Below are positions 47,361 to 60,500 of a DNA stretch of 64,000 bases, in pieces. The DNA lies in NCBI RefSeq assembly GCF_910592395.1, contig NC_088310.1:13337501-13401500 (forward strand), in the 5' to 3' direction. The position numbers were made by a program, and so were the translations under genes. The DNA is from Lineus longissimus. Taxonomy: Eukaryota > Nemertea > Pilidiophora > Heteronemertea > Lineidae. The stretch's first letter is position 1. Each line of letters opens with the position of its first letter. The notes beneath the pieces are model-generated. The model was given only the letters and a program-made list of their open reading frames with translations, was not told the origin of the DNA and ran no database searches.

Positions 47361-49067
47361 CTGATAGTCTAGTGAGGCTGTCTTATAGTTTCTGATTTGA
47401 AAACAATTGGGACGACAAATTCAACTGGTGCCTGGTTTTGAAGATAGGGCTTCGACCATTGATTATCAACATTGATCCGAGGCGGAATTGAGTACTTGAG
47501 GGTGTCCCTTCCTCAGGACGATGTTGGCGGAGTGGGGACTACCATCTGAATTCTACCTCACATTTGCCATCATATCAACCAAGAAGATATTGACTCATCT
47601 TGCTATACAGAGTCACAACCTAACACAATTATAAAAACAACATCGGTCTAGGTGTAGATAATTATGATATGTATCATTATTAGGCTGTGATTATCATCCT
47701 CATGGGGTTGAATGTTATGGGCCTGGATCATGATATCTGCTGGTTGTGACTAGCTATGTTTTCATTAACAAAATAAAGGATATTGATACAACATTATATC
47801 GAATCATCAGGTTGTGACTATGAGGTTGAATATGATGGTCCTTCGTCATTATCTAAGGTTGTGACTATTGTTTTCCTAACATGTAATAATTAAAGACAAA
47901 GTTATACATTGATCTTCATGAGAGATGACAGTACTGTTATAACGAGATTATTTTGAATAATATGATGGTCCTTCGTCTGATCTCAGGTTTTACCTTAAAC
48001 CAACCATGCGTGGATGATCTCAGGCTGTGACTCACATAATATCAAGTAATAAGTGAAGACAATGTTATTTGGCTATCATATCTGGTTGTGACCTTGTACT
48101 TATGAGTTGATGATTGTCTTTGATTCATGATCGCAGGTTGTGACTATGTTCCTTCCGTGCCATATTGGTCTTTATATCAGAATGTGACTATTATCATGAC
48201 CAGGTTGAATATGATGGTCCTTCGTCATTATCTAAGGTTGTTGTGACTATGTTGATTGAAGACAATGTCACATTTGGTATTAGTGTATCATATCATGTTA
48301 TATTATCATGATGAGGTCGAATGGTCCTTATGATCTAATGTATTGTGACTATGTTTTCTCCATTATACCAGGTAATAAGTGACGATATTGGTCTTTATAT
48401 AAAATTAGTGACTATAAGTCATAATGAGGTTAATATGATGGTCCTTAGTCATTATCTAAGGTTGTTGTAACTATGTTAATTGAAGACAATGTCACATTGG
48501 GTATTAGTGTATCATATCATGTTATATCATCATGATGAGGTCGAATGGTCCTTATATAATCTAATGTTGTGACTTTGTTTTCTCCATTATACCAGGTAAT
48601 AATTTGTGGATAATATCATATATTGGGCAATGTTGTGACTGTTATCATGATGATGAGGTTATGTGATGGTCCTTCGTCATGATATAAGGTTGAGATTATG
48701 TGTTTTATCATCCAGTTATCATCCACTTGTCTAGTCTATAATCATATCATGTTGTGATATCATGATGAGAGATGGTTCATCGTCTATTATCAGGATGAGG
48801 TTGAATAATGATAATCCGTTCGTCATGATCTAAGGTTGTGACTATGTTTTCCTTATAATATAATATATCATATAATAATCAAGTAGTATTGAAGACAATA
48901 TCATAGTATTCTCTATTGGTCTAAATAAGAGGTTGTTACTTGATGGTCCTTCGTAATGATCTCACCATTGCAAATGACCAGCTGATCGTGCAGACCTACC
49001 CCGGGAGACCAACGGACAATTATTTTTCCCTGGACTGATTTTACCGTTACACCATGAGGCAGCTCCG
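47361..49067. repeat. decayed AT-rich satellite
   Basis: Words such as GATGGTCCTTCGTCATTATC and AAGGTTGTGACTATGTTTTC recur irregularly from about 47820 to 48960. The clearest pair is 48205-48430 and 48437-48600, about 232 bp apart, sharing GAAGACAATGTCACATT and TATTAGTGTATCATATCATG. 47361-47690 is less regular. No gene seen. Confidence 0.75.
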
Positions 49068-49200
49068 CCCATCACGTGACAATGATCACGTGATTGATGT
49101 GTTTACAGTTTACCGTACTTGATGATTTGATTTGATGATAAACTTGTGCCCTCATCATTAGATTTTCTTATTGTAAAGTGTTACAGAAGTATCAGGAAAG
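49068..49200 (+). promoter_or_regulatory. candidate promoter and 5' untranslated exon
   Basis: Two CACGTG palindromes (49075-49080 and 49089-49094) lie just upstream of a stretch ending TCAGGAAAG|GTAAGG at 49200, a good donor site. The next acceptor (49841-49842) precedes the first ATG of the kinase-like gene. Assignment as its first exon is inference. Confidence 0.4.
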
Positions 49201-49859
49201 GTAAGGAATAACGCATACCTATTATCGGGCCAGTTTATGACGATCATGATGTTGATAAATCGAAAAGAAGTCGTGGCAAGTCGTCTCTCAAAAATGCACG
49301 TGGCCATGATTGATTCGTTTATAAATTCAATTCGAATTCAAAGCAGTTTATTGAGCCAGATGAATACTACATTCATATAGGTTTGGAAAATACAATAAAC
49401 TGGTGCGGGATAGAGAGAAGATGCAGAGGAAAGTAAAACAGGCAGGGATCTGTCTTAGGAAATGTACCCTGACCATCAGCGTGCGGAGGTGACGTGACTA
49501 CAAATGATAATAAAAAAAAAAAAAAAGCGTTAGAATCTACAGAGAAATCATATAACACTAACAGCAAAATAATATACATGTATAATTATATAGTAGACCA
49601 CAGGCCCATAATTAATTGAGTGCTTGTTACAAGGGGTAGAAGGCGTAAAATAGGGGTATAAGGGCCTAAAAGAATGGATAAGCCCAGGAACTACGCTGGC
49701 TAAGAGGGGAAAAAATGGAAAGTTTTCTCTTTCAAGATGAACCAGATGTTCGACTAAAATTTGGGTTGATTATCTTGAAATCAATTAAGTAACTTGCGAT
49801 TAATTTTTTTTGTACTATGTCATAATATCTGGTTTATTTCAGACTGACAAAAAAGTTTT

Positions 49860-52800
49860 ATGATGGACGTTAGTGATGATGAATGTGACAGTACAGTGTC
49901 GATTTTCAGTGATGGAAATGGAAGTAATGCATCCCTTCAACTTCTTTCGTCAAGTCCTGTTCATTTGGTGAGTAATGAGAAAGCGGAATGTTAGAATAAC
50001 TGATTTAGAACAAATTAGAACATGAGCAAGTGCAAGACATTGCCAAATAAAAGTTCCAAATGTTGTTGATTTCATCATCCTGAGCCTGAGGCTTTTCATA
50101 CATTGTCAGTGAGGCTGATCATCAGAAATTTATAGCAAAGATACCACTCTGGGCATCAGTTTGTAACCGAGCTGAAAATGGTTTGATATTGTCATGTTGC
50201 CTGGCCTATTGTTTGCACAACAGACAAAAAATGAAAGCAATCATATATAGTTGATTGGCATCACATTTGGTGACTTAGACTTTAATGTTTGATAAGTCTC
50301 TGTTTTTGCATTGTCTTGACATTTTTCCTCTGGTTTATGAATTTCAGCCTTCGAGTCCTGACATGATTCCACCAACACCCTTGGGTGCATCACAAAAAAA
50401 AGAGGAGGAACCGTAGCAACAAGCAGAAAAAGAAAACTGCAGTGAGTATAAATATAGTTCCTTTTTAAATTATTTTTGGCCCTGGAAGTGGAAGTAAACA
50501 GCGTCCGTTTAGAAATCTTTTAAATTCGCCAGTCCAAAAAACGAAGTGTGTGTTTGGCTTTGGGCACAAGATTTAAATGAAAGAACTAAGTCAAACCTGA
50601 CCTCCCGGAGTACACACTACGTTAGCTCACCGTGTGTCAGTGTGTTTGTTAAAAGTATTCTCTACAATTTGGGGACTCAAATTTCAAATCTGATTTTCAG
50701 CCTCCTTTTACTGGACCTTCACCTCTGGCTATGAAAAAAAAACGACAACGTGACTCTAAAAAACAAAAAAGAATGGATGAAAGTGCACCTGCAAGCACAA
50801 GTACAGCTACATGTACTGGAACTTCTGGCAAAGATGTAAGTTCAAAATTTGTGTTCCCATATCTGGCTAGATCTAAAATGTCAGTTGAAAGCTTTTCACT
50901 CTTATCTCAATGTTACCTTGTTAAATGCAGTCAAAGACAGTGCCTGATTTATTGGACCCAGATTGGCTATGCACATTAGCGGAAGGCAGAGGATGCTCCT
51001 TGCAACATCAGTAACAAGACACAAAGCCTTTGTTCATTTTAATACAGGTACCAAAACCCTGGGAAATATTGGCTACATATACCTTAAAATAATAATGAAA
51101 AACATTTTGGTGGACAGTAATGTGCTAACCTCATCCCATCACATCCAGATTGTTACTTGGTGTAGTCAGTGAACATTGTGCAATTTTTTATTACATATCA
51201 GGATCCTGAGATAATCCATCCTCCTGGAACTGGTAGTGGAACTGCTGGTATTGATTTGAAAGCTGCCACGATACATGTAAGTAGCCAAGTACTATAGATG
51301 TTGTGGAAAAGGTGATAATAGTTCAAGGCATATGCTGAATCATGCACCAGTTAAATAGAAATCCACACATACACAATGCTCCATACCCTGGTTCGGGTTT
51401 TCCAACCACTTGATCTAATTTTGAACTAAATCTTGAGTGGAACTGGTCAGGCCGCCAAATGTCAGTGTCTGTAGGTTAGAACGTTTCATGTTTCAGAAAA
51501 AAAAAATTAGTGCTGATATTTCTGTTGATATGTTTTTCAGCAAGATAGCCCAGCATCGCCTTTGGCACATGCAGTTAAGATGGGCTGTAAGAAGAGGCTG
51601 TTTGATCATGGTCCATCGGCTGAAAGAGTTCAAGGGATGACCTGTAATACTAACAAGAAAGAAATTGTAAGTGAAAAGGTCACAGGACTTCAGGACATCT
51701 TCACCGCAGTTCTTATACATGTTATAAGTGTAATATCCCTCTTATTTCATTATCCATGATATGCTTAATCAGTTGAAGGCAAATGTTAGCTGCATTGCAT
51801 TACTTATTTTTGTGACACTGCCTTTTACCTGGAACCTGTTATGAAGGTTAATAGTTGCCTTCACTTCGCCGCATGTCAGAAAACTATCTCGTCATTTTCA
51901 TTATTGTGAATGTTGATATTTTCAAGCTAAATTGGATGAAACGATTGATAAGTTAGAGGCTGCCAAGGACGAGCTCCAGGAAAACCTCCAGGTTAAAGAT
52001 GACGATTATGACAACCTGTATCGGCAGTATACGAATCTGACGTATAATTCGGCAATACGGGACGAGCATCACAAGCGATGCACCCATTTGAGGCTGTCAA
52101 GTCAAGTTTCCGCCTACACCTGATATTGACAATGTTTTTGTGCCTTATATCACTGTGGAGTTACAGGGGCACTTGAAAAAGGGAAAACAAACAAATATAT
52201 TCATGACAAAACATGGTCGCAATTGGTATTGTTGTAAAGAGTATTCTGATGAAGGGAAATGTATGATGGCTCACCATGAGTTCCAGGTTTTGTCGTGTTT
52301 AAATGCTAAATACACCCCATATCCCATAGGTATTTCTCTCTCCAACAGGAAGCCAGGATTGGTTACATCCCTTCATCAGGTTGATGATTGTTATAATCTG
52401 GGGGACTTTCTATCGACAGACGCTTATCGACCACTGAGTGGTGAGGAATGGGCCAATGTGGCGGTTACACTTGGGATTCACCTTGACAGTGTGTTCAAAA
52501 AAGGTTTTTTATGGAATAGCTTAAGGGCAGAACATGTTGTGGTGGAAGCTTCAGAGAGTCCAGGAATGAAATTGTTTCTTGTCAATTGGAGTAGATCTTG
52601 CAAGATAGAATCTGCCAAGGTTCTCACGGCCAGACAAGTACGTAGTATTCAGGAAGAGGATGTTGCGCCTGAAGTTCTTCGTAGGAAAAAAACATTTTCT
52701 ATCGCTTCAGATATCTTTGCATATGGCAGCCTCTGTCTGAAAATACTGAAGTTCTGCCGTGTTCACAATATTCATCATTGGACATTTCCTGCAATGGAGA

Positions 52801-52895
52801 CGTTTGCAGTGCGTTGTGTAAATCCAGTTATTGCTGAACGACCAGACCGGGGACCGGGTGGTTATTATGATTCGCTGTCAACTTTTGTTGTATGA
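49860..52895 (+). pseudogene. kinase-like (pseudokinase) gene with frame breaks
   Basis: Exons read as 49860-49967, 50348-50441, 50701-50835, 50931-51010, 51202-51276, 51541-51666 and 51927-52895. Early exons are Ser/Thr-rich and basic (MKKKRQRDSKKQKR); the start of the last exon is a short coiled coil (KLDETIDKLEAAKDEL). From about 52140 the product resembles a protein kinase: HEFQVLSCL fits helix C, LVTSLHQVDDCYNLGDFL the hinge, and VAPEVLRRKKTFSIASDIFAYGS the APE region and helix F. In place of HRDLK there is WNSLRAEH and in place of DFG there is NWS, so catalytic residues are absent. Breaks: a run of eight A at 50395-50402 shifts frame in exon 2, the phases of the 50931-51010 and 51927 exons do not fit their neighbours, and a one-base shift lies near 52095-52105. 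It may be a decaying gene; some breaks could be assembly errors. Confidence 0.68.
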
Positions 52896-53247
52896 TGTTG
52901 AGATCATTTGAAAATGAGTATTCTGCTCATCCATGTCTGACTCTAGTTATATTGTTGCATTTGGTTCTTAAACCTTCATGATGGAAAATGACAGGTGGAA
53001 AGTTACTAGTCTTGACCCAGTTTTTGTCGTTTTAATTGTGAATTGGATATTTGTATGATTTGTACAGAGCAGTGGTAGTCGTTCAAACTCTGATTATGTT
53101 CATGTCATATTCAGAAATTTCTTTTTGCGCCATTTCAGCATTTAGATTTCAATGTCGTTTTTTTTCATTGAAATTTGGCCTTATGTCCATGGCCACTCAA
53201 AATCTGAAAATGACTGGACATCATTGTATGTCATGTACTACAACTAT
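52896..53247. other. intergenic space between convergent genes
   Basis: 352 bp of AT-rich sequence between the stop of the kinase-like gene and the stop of the minus-strand gene. No feature recognised. Confidence 0.6.
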
Positions 53248-56200
53248 CTAATGTTTCTTCTTATTCTGATAATAGTCTGTAACAATGTCTTTTGGTAATT
53301 CCTTCATAGGCTCCCACGTGTTGTGCGTCGAATCATAGCCATCCCTGACCCCATTCTTCATCCTATCCTTCAAGATCTTCTCAACTATAAAGTGACCATC
53401 TGAAAAAAAGAAGAAATAACTAAGAGCTATAAATCACTTCCAATCAACTTCCAATGAGCTTTTCAGTCAGCGCTGAGAAAAACAGAAAAGTACCAAATTA
53501 AAGACCTGGTTGGAGTTGAGTATGTCTGGCAAAGCCCTGCTGACAATCTCATGGCTACAGAGAACCAGGGACTCAACGACCTCTAATCGGTGACTGAGCT
53601 ACTCACCATTGAGGTTCCTCACATAAGACCACACGTGTCTAAGCAAATACATGTAGTTAGCAAATGCTGGACATACATGTAGATTTCAATTGTGATTTCT
53701 GTCAAACATGGCCAACGGTAAATAAAGAATAAATCGCTTCGTCCGTATTTCAAGGAGGATTGACAAATGGGACATTTACCTGGTAAGGCACTCTCCTCGA
53801 TCGTAACCTGCTTTGATTCCTTTGCAGCAAAGTTGGATACCTGAAAAATGTATACATGTACATGTACTCTCAGACAAAGTATACAGTACAATTGTTATTT
53901 GAAACACAAACCGAGTTACATGTACAATGTAGAAGCATGCAAATCATTTCTGAATAACAAAACAAGCTACCTTGTCACAAATTTAATTGTGTCCAACTCT
54001 TTAAGATATTACATGCAGCATCATACATGTAAAAATTATCAAAAAAGATTTGATTGAAGATGATTTGAGAAGATTTCCATTTATTCTGGAAGGCTAGCAC
54101 AGTGCAGTCTTTGTATTGAGAAGGATTTTGGCAACTTCTGAGCATCGAGTCCTGCCAGTTTTAGGGGAAGGGGAGGGGATTGCATGACTTCGATCACATC
54201 CTTCTGAAAAAAATTGATCCAGATTAACGCCATACCTGCGAATTCTTTGCCACAGTGACCTTTCTCTTTTTTGCAACAGACTTGGCATTTGTTTCCTTCT
54301 TGTTCCTCTTAGAAGGTTTCACAATTTCCACACTAATGGACTGAAATGAATAGGTGAAATTAATAAATCATATTGTCAAACCAGCTCCAGAGTAGGGGAA
54401 GTATGAAAAGATTATTCAGAAATTAAACACAACGATGAAATGATGTTGTTAGAAATCTTCCTAATTGACATCTACATGTAGCTCAAACAAAATTTAAAAA
54501 AATAAATCAAGACCAAAAGATATACAGTCGCAACTCAACCAGAGTTAAACACTTTAATCGGCTAACTGTCGAGGGGAGTAGAGTAATGCCATCTGGTACA
54601 GTGCCATATTGCTTGCCAGGTTTGGCTGCTTGGGAATATTTTGCAGTTCAGTTGGGCAACCGTGGTCTAGAGTATTAGCAAAACAAAACAAATGAGCAAT
54701 TGCGTACAATCACATTTACATGTACAGTCCTTCAAAAAATCAAATGGACACACAAAAATCTAATTTTCTTGAAAACGGCTGGTGATAAATCGATGCGGTT
54801 TGCTGCATTTGATAGGGCATTTAGTTGTGCATCATGATATCTACCACTTGAAAATTTGCTATTTTACCTATAAGTCAATTTTTTCGATTTATGAAAGGTC
54901 CCAAAATCAACTTTTTTATCACGCATTTTTTGGGGGCAAATTTTATATTGACTGGAAGCTTCTGTTGAGTTATGAGTGAATATCTAAGAAATTCCACAGT
55001 TTTCACTTGAATCTGCAACTTATTAACCCATTTGTGCAAAAGGGTTTTGTTACCCGGTCTTCTACTGCGGAGATGCCCCCTTGATATTATTCATCTGGCC
55101 CAGACAACCGGAATCATGTCACCATTTCAATGGCCTTGTTTAATATGCCTATGAATAACTCTCCCAGGCCTGGATTTGGCAGCTGGACAATGGGTTCACC
55201 AATATTACTTTACCCTCGCGTTTACAATACATCAATGTTAACAACATTTCCACCCCCATTCAAAACCTCAGCCAATAAGGAATTAACACTCGGGCTGCAT
55301 GTTGAAACTGACATAATTGGCTATGGTCGACTTCTCCAAAGTAATTCCAAAGTCAATAAACAAGGTGCAAAATTTTGACATAAAATGCTGTTTTTCCACC
55401 AATTAACACAAGATATTTTCATCACCTTGATGGGGACGTGGGTTTTTCATCATGGTGATTCATCCTATCAAGAAAAAGTACGAAAAAAATTGGAAACGAA
55501 AAAGTTGATTTTGGGGCCTTTTGTAAATCAATAAAAGTCGGTATTAGATAAAATGGCTAATTTTTATGTGGTAGATACCATGATGCACAACTAAATGTCC
55601 TATCAAATGCAGCAAACCGAATCGATTTATCACCAGCCGTTTTCAAGAAAATTAGATTTTTGTGTGTCCATTTACTTTTTTGAAGGACTGTACATGCAAA
55701 GGTTAGCTACATGTATGATGAATTTTCGATCAAAATGGCTTACCCCTTCAGAATCTGATTCTCCACCTGCTACAATACATGTAGGCGTTGCTCCTGAGAA
55801 TTCTGAAAGACAAATGAAAACAAGAGGCCCAAGGGCCTGGCGCTCAGCTGAGTTAATATCATTAATATCTTCCCGGTGTTTAGTTCATTATGCATGAAAA
55901 TGGCATGCTCCATGGTATTTGATGTTACAAAGGGCTCTATAGTTGAAGTACAACATTAAACTGCAGCTTTAAAGGTATCCTTTTGCGTTCACTACGGTAC
56001 CAATGTTTTTGGTTGACATAATTATGCCACTGTTCATTCCTCAATCCTTACCATAATTCGGGTGAAATCATCGTATGAAAATATTTACCGAAACATGAAG
56101 TTTATGCCATGAATGAGGATACTCATTGTCATAGCCTCGTTTACAAGTACGAAGTATTTTCCCGCGAATATTCAAAACTGCTTGGCTCCTTGCCAGTTAA

Positions 56201-57476
56201 ATAACATGTGACTATACACAAAATAGAAAACTTTGATGGAAATTGTAAATCATTTCTTTATCTATCAGGGGAAACAAGCTGATGATGATCAAATAAATCA
56301 TTCATGAGAAATCGTTTTGTTGCTGAAGCTTGCATGACGAAGTTAATGCTAAACCTTTTCTTGTGCTCTACTGCGCCACCGTAGTTTTCTATTTAGACCA
56401 GCGATGACGTCATTTCTGGTGATTCCCTACGTTGTCCAATGAGCGCTTTTTAAAATGTGCCATATGGTATTGTACAGTATGCAATGTATTTTTTCAGCGC
56501 TGCCAGTTGCCGAACAGAATGCCGTAGCTCCCTATATTTCCAATCAATTTTTATGGGAGTGACATTATTGTATTGCTTAGAATGTCTACTTTTTACTCAT
56601 GAAAGAATCGTAGAACTAAAACTTAATAGGCGAACAGAATCATGCCGATTCACTGCACATACTGTGTGTGGGAATTCTCCACTTCAAAATACATCGGCGA
56701 TGTCATCGCGAACAGAGCATGCACTTCCGATATCGTTTTCACAGAAATGTGGCCAAATTTTCAAGAACAAATATCTGAAAGTAGTCCCTAAAGACCTTAT
56801 GACTACCACTGAAACGAACTAGTGATAATATCGCCTACCAGACTACTTTTTAGGCAGAAAATTGGGTACTTGAGTGTCATTGAGCTCCAAGATTATTGCA
56901 CATAGCGTAAACAACATGCCGCCATTTTGTCTCCGCTTCGGTATTTCGTAGGCCGCTTATAATGCACCTTCTCAATTAAATCCAACATAATAAGGCCTTA
57001 CATCGTTGATTGAACAGGAACACCACACAAAACACAATAAAGTGGGGGTACAATCGATTACGAAGCTGAAGTGAACAGTGATTTATTCCTGGAGCTACTG
57101 CTTTTGTTGTGTAGCTGCCATGTTTTGAGAACTGGCAAATGGGAGACTTCATTGATGGCTGACCTCATCGGGCGGGAATTTGAATCGGCAGAAATAATTA
57201 AAAGGCAGGTAGCGCCCTCTCCTGTTAAAATTTTGAACTTTTTCTCAATAAAATAGATTTTCAAGAATTTTATCTTAATATTAGAGCATATTTCGACTAA
57301 TTCTGCTGCTCCTAGGCCGATATAGGCCAGTTTCCTTCATGCACTCTCGCTCGCAGGAAGTAGGTCGAATGGCGACAAATTTTGTTTTGAAAGTAGAGTT
57401 TGACCAGAAGTATCCAGAAATGCAAAATTGAAGTCTCTAGGTCTTACGGTTACAAAATGTGCACCATGGGTTTAAC

Positions 57477-57510
<34 letters not shown>

Positions 57511-60500
57511 ATGGATGGATGGATGGACAGACGGACGCCACTGAACAACTTATTTGACAAGCTCGGCTGACTTAGTCAGCTGAGCTAAAAAATCACTAAT
57601 CATACGAATAAGGGCATTTAATTCGTTCAGTTCGTAATCAAGGCTTGTGCTAGAAAATTGTTGGGAAGACTATGTATTTACAGCTGATATGCAAACATAA
57701 CATTCTTGTGAACTATTCTACCTTGCAAAGGATGTTTTGTTATCTTTCAAATATAGAGGTTGCCATATGTAAATAGCATACTAGTACATGTACACATAGC
57801 CTTGCACATCTGGTTATACCAATTACAGGAAAGCAAGAAGATGTGATCTATATGAACAAAATACCTTGAATGCCATTTGAGCTGGATCCTGACGTCGTTG
57901 TAGTTGGAAAGGGGTCCTGGTTCTGAAATGATAAATTGGCAGAAGAAATCAGCAAGTTATCTGATGTATCCCACAAGAGGAAGGCCAGCATTACTCGTAC
58001 AACTGGTCAACACAGATGGGGAGAAGGTTTGCAGATTCCGGCCAAATCTAAATGGCTATATCATATCAGCCTGTCTGTTCAACCTCAATCCCCATCCTTC
58101 TAAAGGAATAGCAGTATGTTTTTGGATATCAACAAGCAGCCAATTAAAAGAAAACCCTTGAAACAAGAAGACGTAGATACATGTAAAAGATACATGCACA
58201 ATATAATTGAGACTACAACTTAGAGAACACATAGTTGGAAAGTAGGAAGAATAAAACTAACCTCATGACGACTTGGGACAACCAAAATGTTTCCTCTTCC
58301 TCCTTCCTCGACATTGACAACGAATTCTTTCTGACCATTGCCTGAACTTGGACATGGATCTAAAATTGCAATTAAAAAAATGGTTATGTTCTATGAAAAC
58401 AATCAGGAAACTTTGTAAAATATTTTAAGAGGTCGAACAGCAAAAGCTAATTTACATGACTCAACAACACAATACTACCAAATCAGCCTTCCAACTGGGA
58501 GAAAATTAAGACTGAAAAATGGACAGGTAGGCGAAATTCAAATAAGACTTCTTGGCAGTTCGGGAAATCCTAACTGCTAAAAGTGAATAATGTTGGTAGA
58601 TGTTAAAACGAAACATACCACTAGAACTTGTTGAGGGACTGGAGACCAATATGATCTCACCCTTCTTCAGCAGCAGATCAAGTTTCTCCAAGTCGGCATT
58701 TCCAAGCACGCTTAGATTGTTGCTTTTACGCAACTTGGCAACAATGTCGCACGGCATTCCTAAGGCCGCAAACTTTTGTCGACTGAACTCTGCATAGGCA
58801 AAGGCTTTTTCAGGCTTCTTCACAAATGAGGCTGTAACAAGTAATGTAAATAGATTAATACTCGATAACATAAAAACGCTTACTTTTGTTGAATAGATCC
58901 CAAATATTTACCAAATTGGTGGATTCCATTCAACTTCAACTCTCTAATTAGGACGACTCCCTATTAAGGACAACATTGGTCAGTCCCAAGAGGTTCCAAT
59001 ACGCCTTCTGAGTATGATAGTCAACGAATTTCATTGGTGACTAATTACCTCAAATTAAACCTATTCTTCATTTGTAAGTAACAGCAATGAAACGGCCAGG
59101 GGCCATTGTGCTCACCGTATACATCTTTTAGTAGGCAGGATCATGCTTAGTTTAGAGGTGAATATGGTGAACACAATCAGGCATGAAGACTTTTTTTAGA
59201 TGTGTATTGATGTCAAGTAATAAGACAGGGCAGTATATATAAGTTTATGATCCAACCAATAATTGTCTATGACATCAACAAGATCAATATCGTGTGATTG
59301 CTAAGAGTCCCTGCAATAAAAAATTCATCGAAAAAAAGTCATTAATAAGCAAGATATTGCATGTCCTACTTTTTCAGTTTTGACCCCCTGGTGGCCAAAT
59401 CAAGAATCAGATGAGGCCAAAATTCGGTGTCAGAGATTATCTGATGTAGGGGGTTACATGTACCAACTTTCAAGTTCATAGCTTCAGCAGTTAAGAAACG
59501 TGCCATAGTTACACTCTAATGGCCAATTTACGCCATTTGACCTCTGTGACCTAGAAAAGGAGGTCAAATCCAAAAATCGTAGGACATGTGGTGTATCCTT
59601 GCTAGAAGTCCCTGCCATAAAAATTTTATCGAAAACAATTCACTCAAATAAGCAAGATATTGCACTTCTTCCTTTTTCCATTATGGCCCCCTGGTGGCCG
59701 AATAAAGAATCAGATCAGGCCAAAATTCGGCATCAAAGGTTATCTGATGTAGGGGGTTATATGCACCAAGTTTCAAGTTCATAGCTTTACTGGTTAAGAA
59801 ACGTGCCATAGTTTACACTCCAACGGCCAATTTACGCCATATGACCTCTGTGACCTTGAAAAGTAGGTCAAATTGAAAACCCGTAAGACATGTTATGTAT
59901 TCTTCCTAAGAGTACCTACCATAAAAATTTTATCGAAAACAAGTCACTTATAAGCGATATATCACACTTTTTAGATATCCACTTTTGGCCCCCTGGTGGC
60001 AAAGTTGAGAATCAGATCAAACTGAAATTCAGCACCAGAGGCTATGTGATATAGGGGGTTATATGTACCAAGTTTCAAGTTCATAGCTTTAGTGGTTAAG
60101 AAACGTGCTATAGTTTACACTCTAACGGCCAATTTACGCCATATGACCTCTGTGAACTTGAAAAGTAGGTCAAATTAAAAACCCGTATGATATAAGATGT
60201 ATATTTGCTATGAGTACCTACAACGCAAGTTTCATCGAAAACAAGTCACTAATAAGCGAGATATCACACTTTTTAGATATCGACATTTGGCCCCCTGGTG
60301 GCCAAGTTGAGAATCAGATCGGACCGAAATTTAGTGTCAGAGGTCACCTGACCTAGGGGGTGCTGTGTACAAAGTTTTAAGTTCATAGCCCTAGCGGTTA
60401 AGAAACGTGCCACTGTTTTTTAAATAGGATACGACGACGGACGACGGACGACGGACACTGCGGTATTACATAAGACTCCCCTACGGTGAGCCAAAAATCA

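Noticed and set aside
56457-56822. 121-residue plus-strand frame
   Set aside because: Lies inside a repeat element and an intron of the opposite gene. No domain recognised, and composition is that of random AT-rich sequence.
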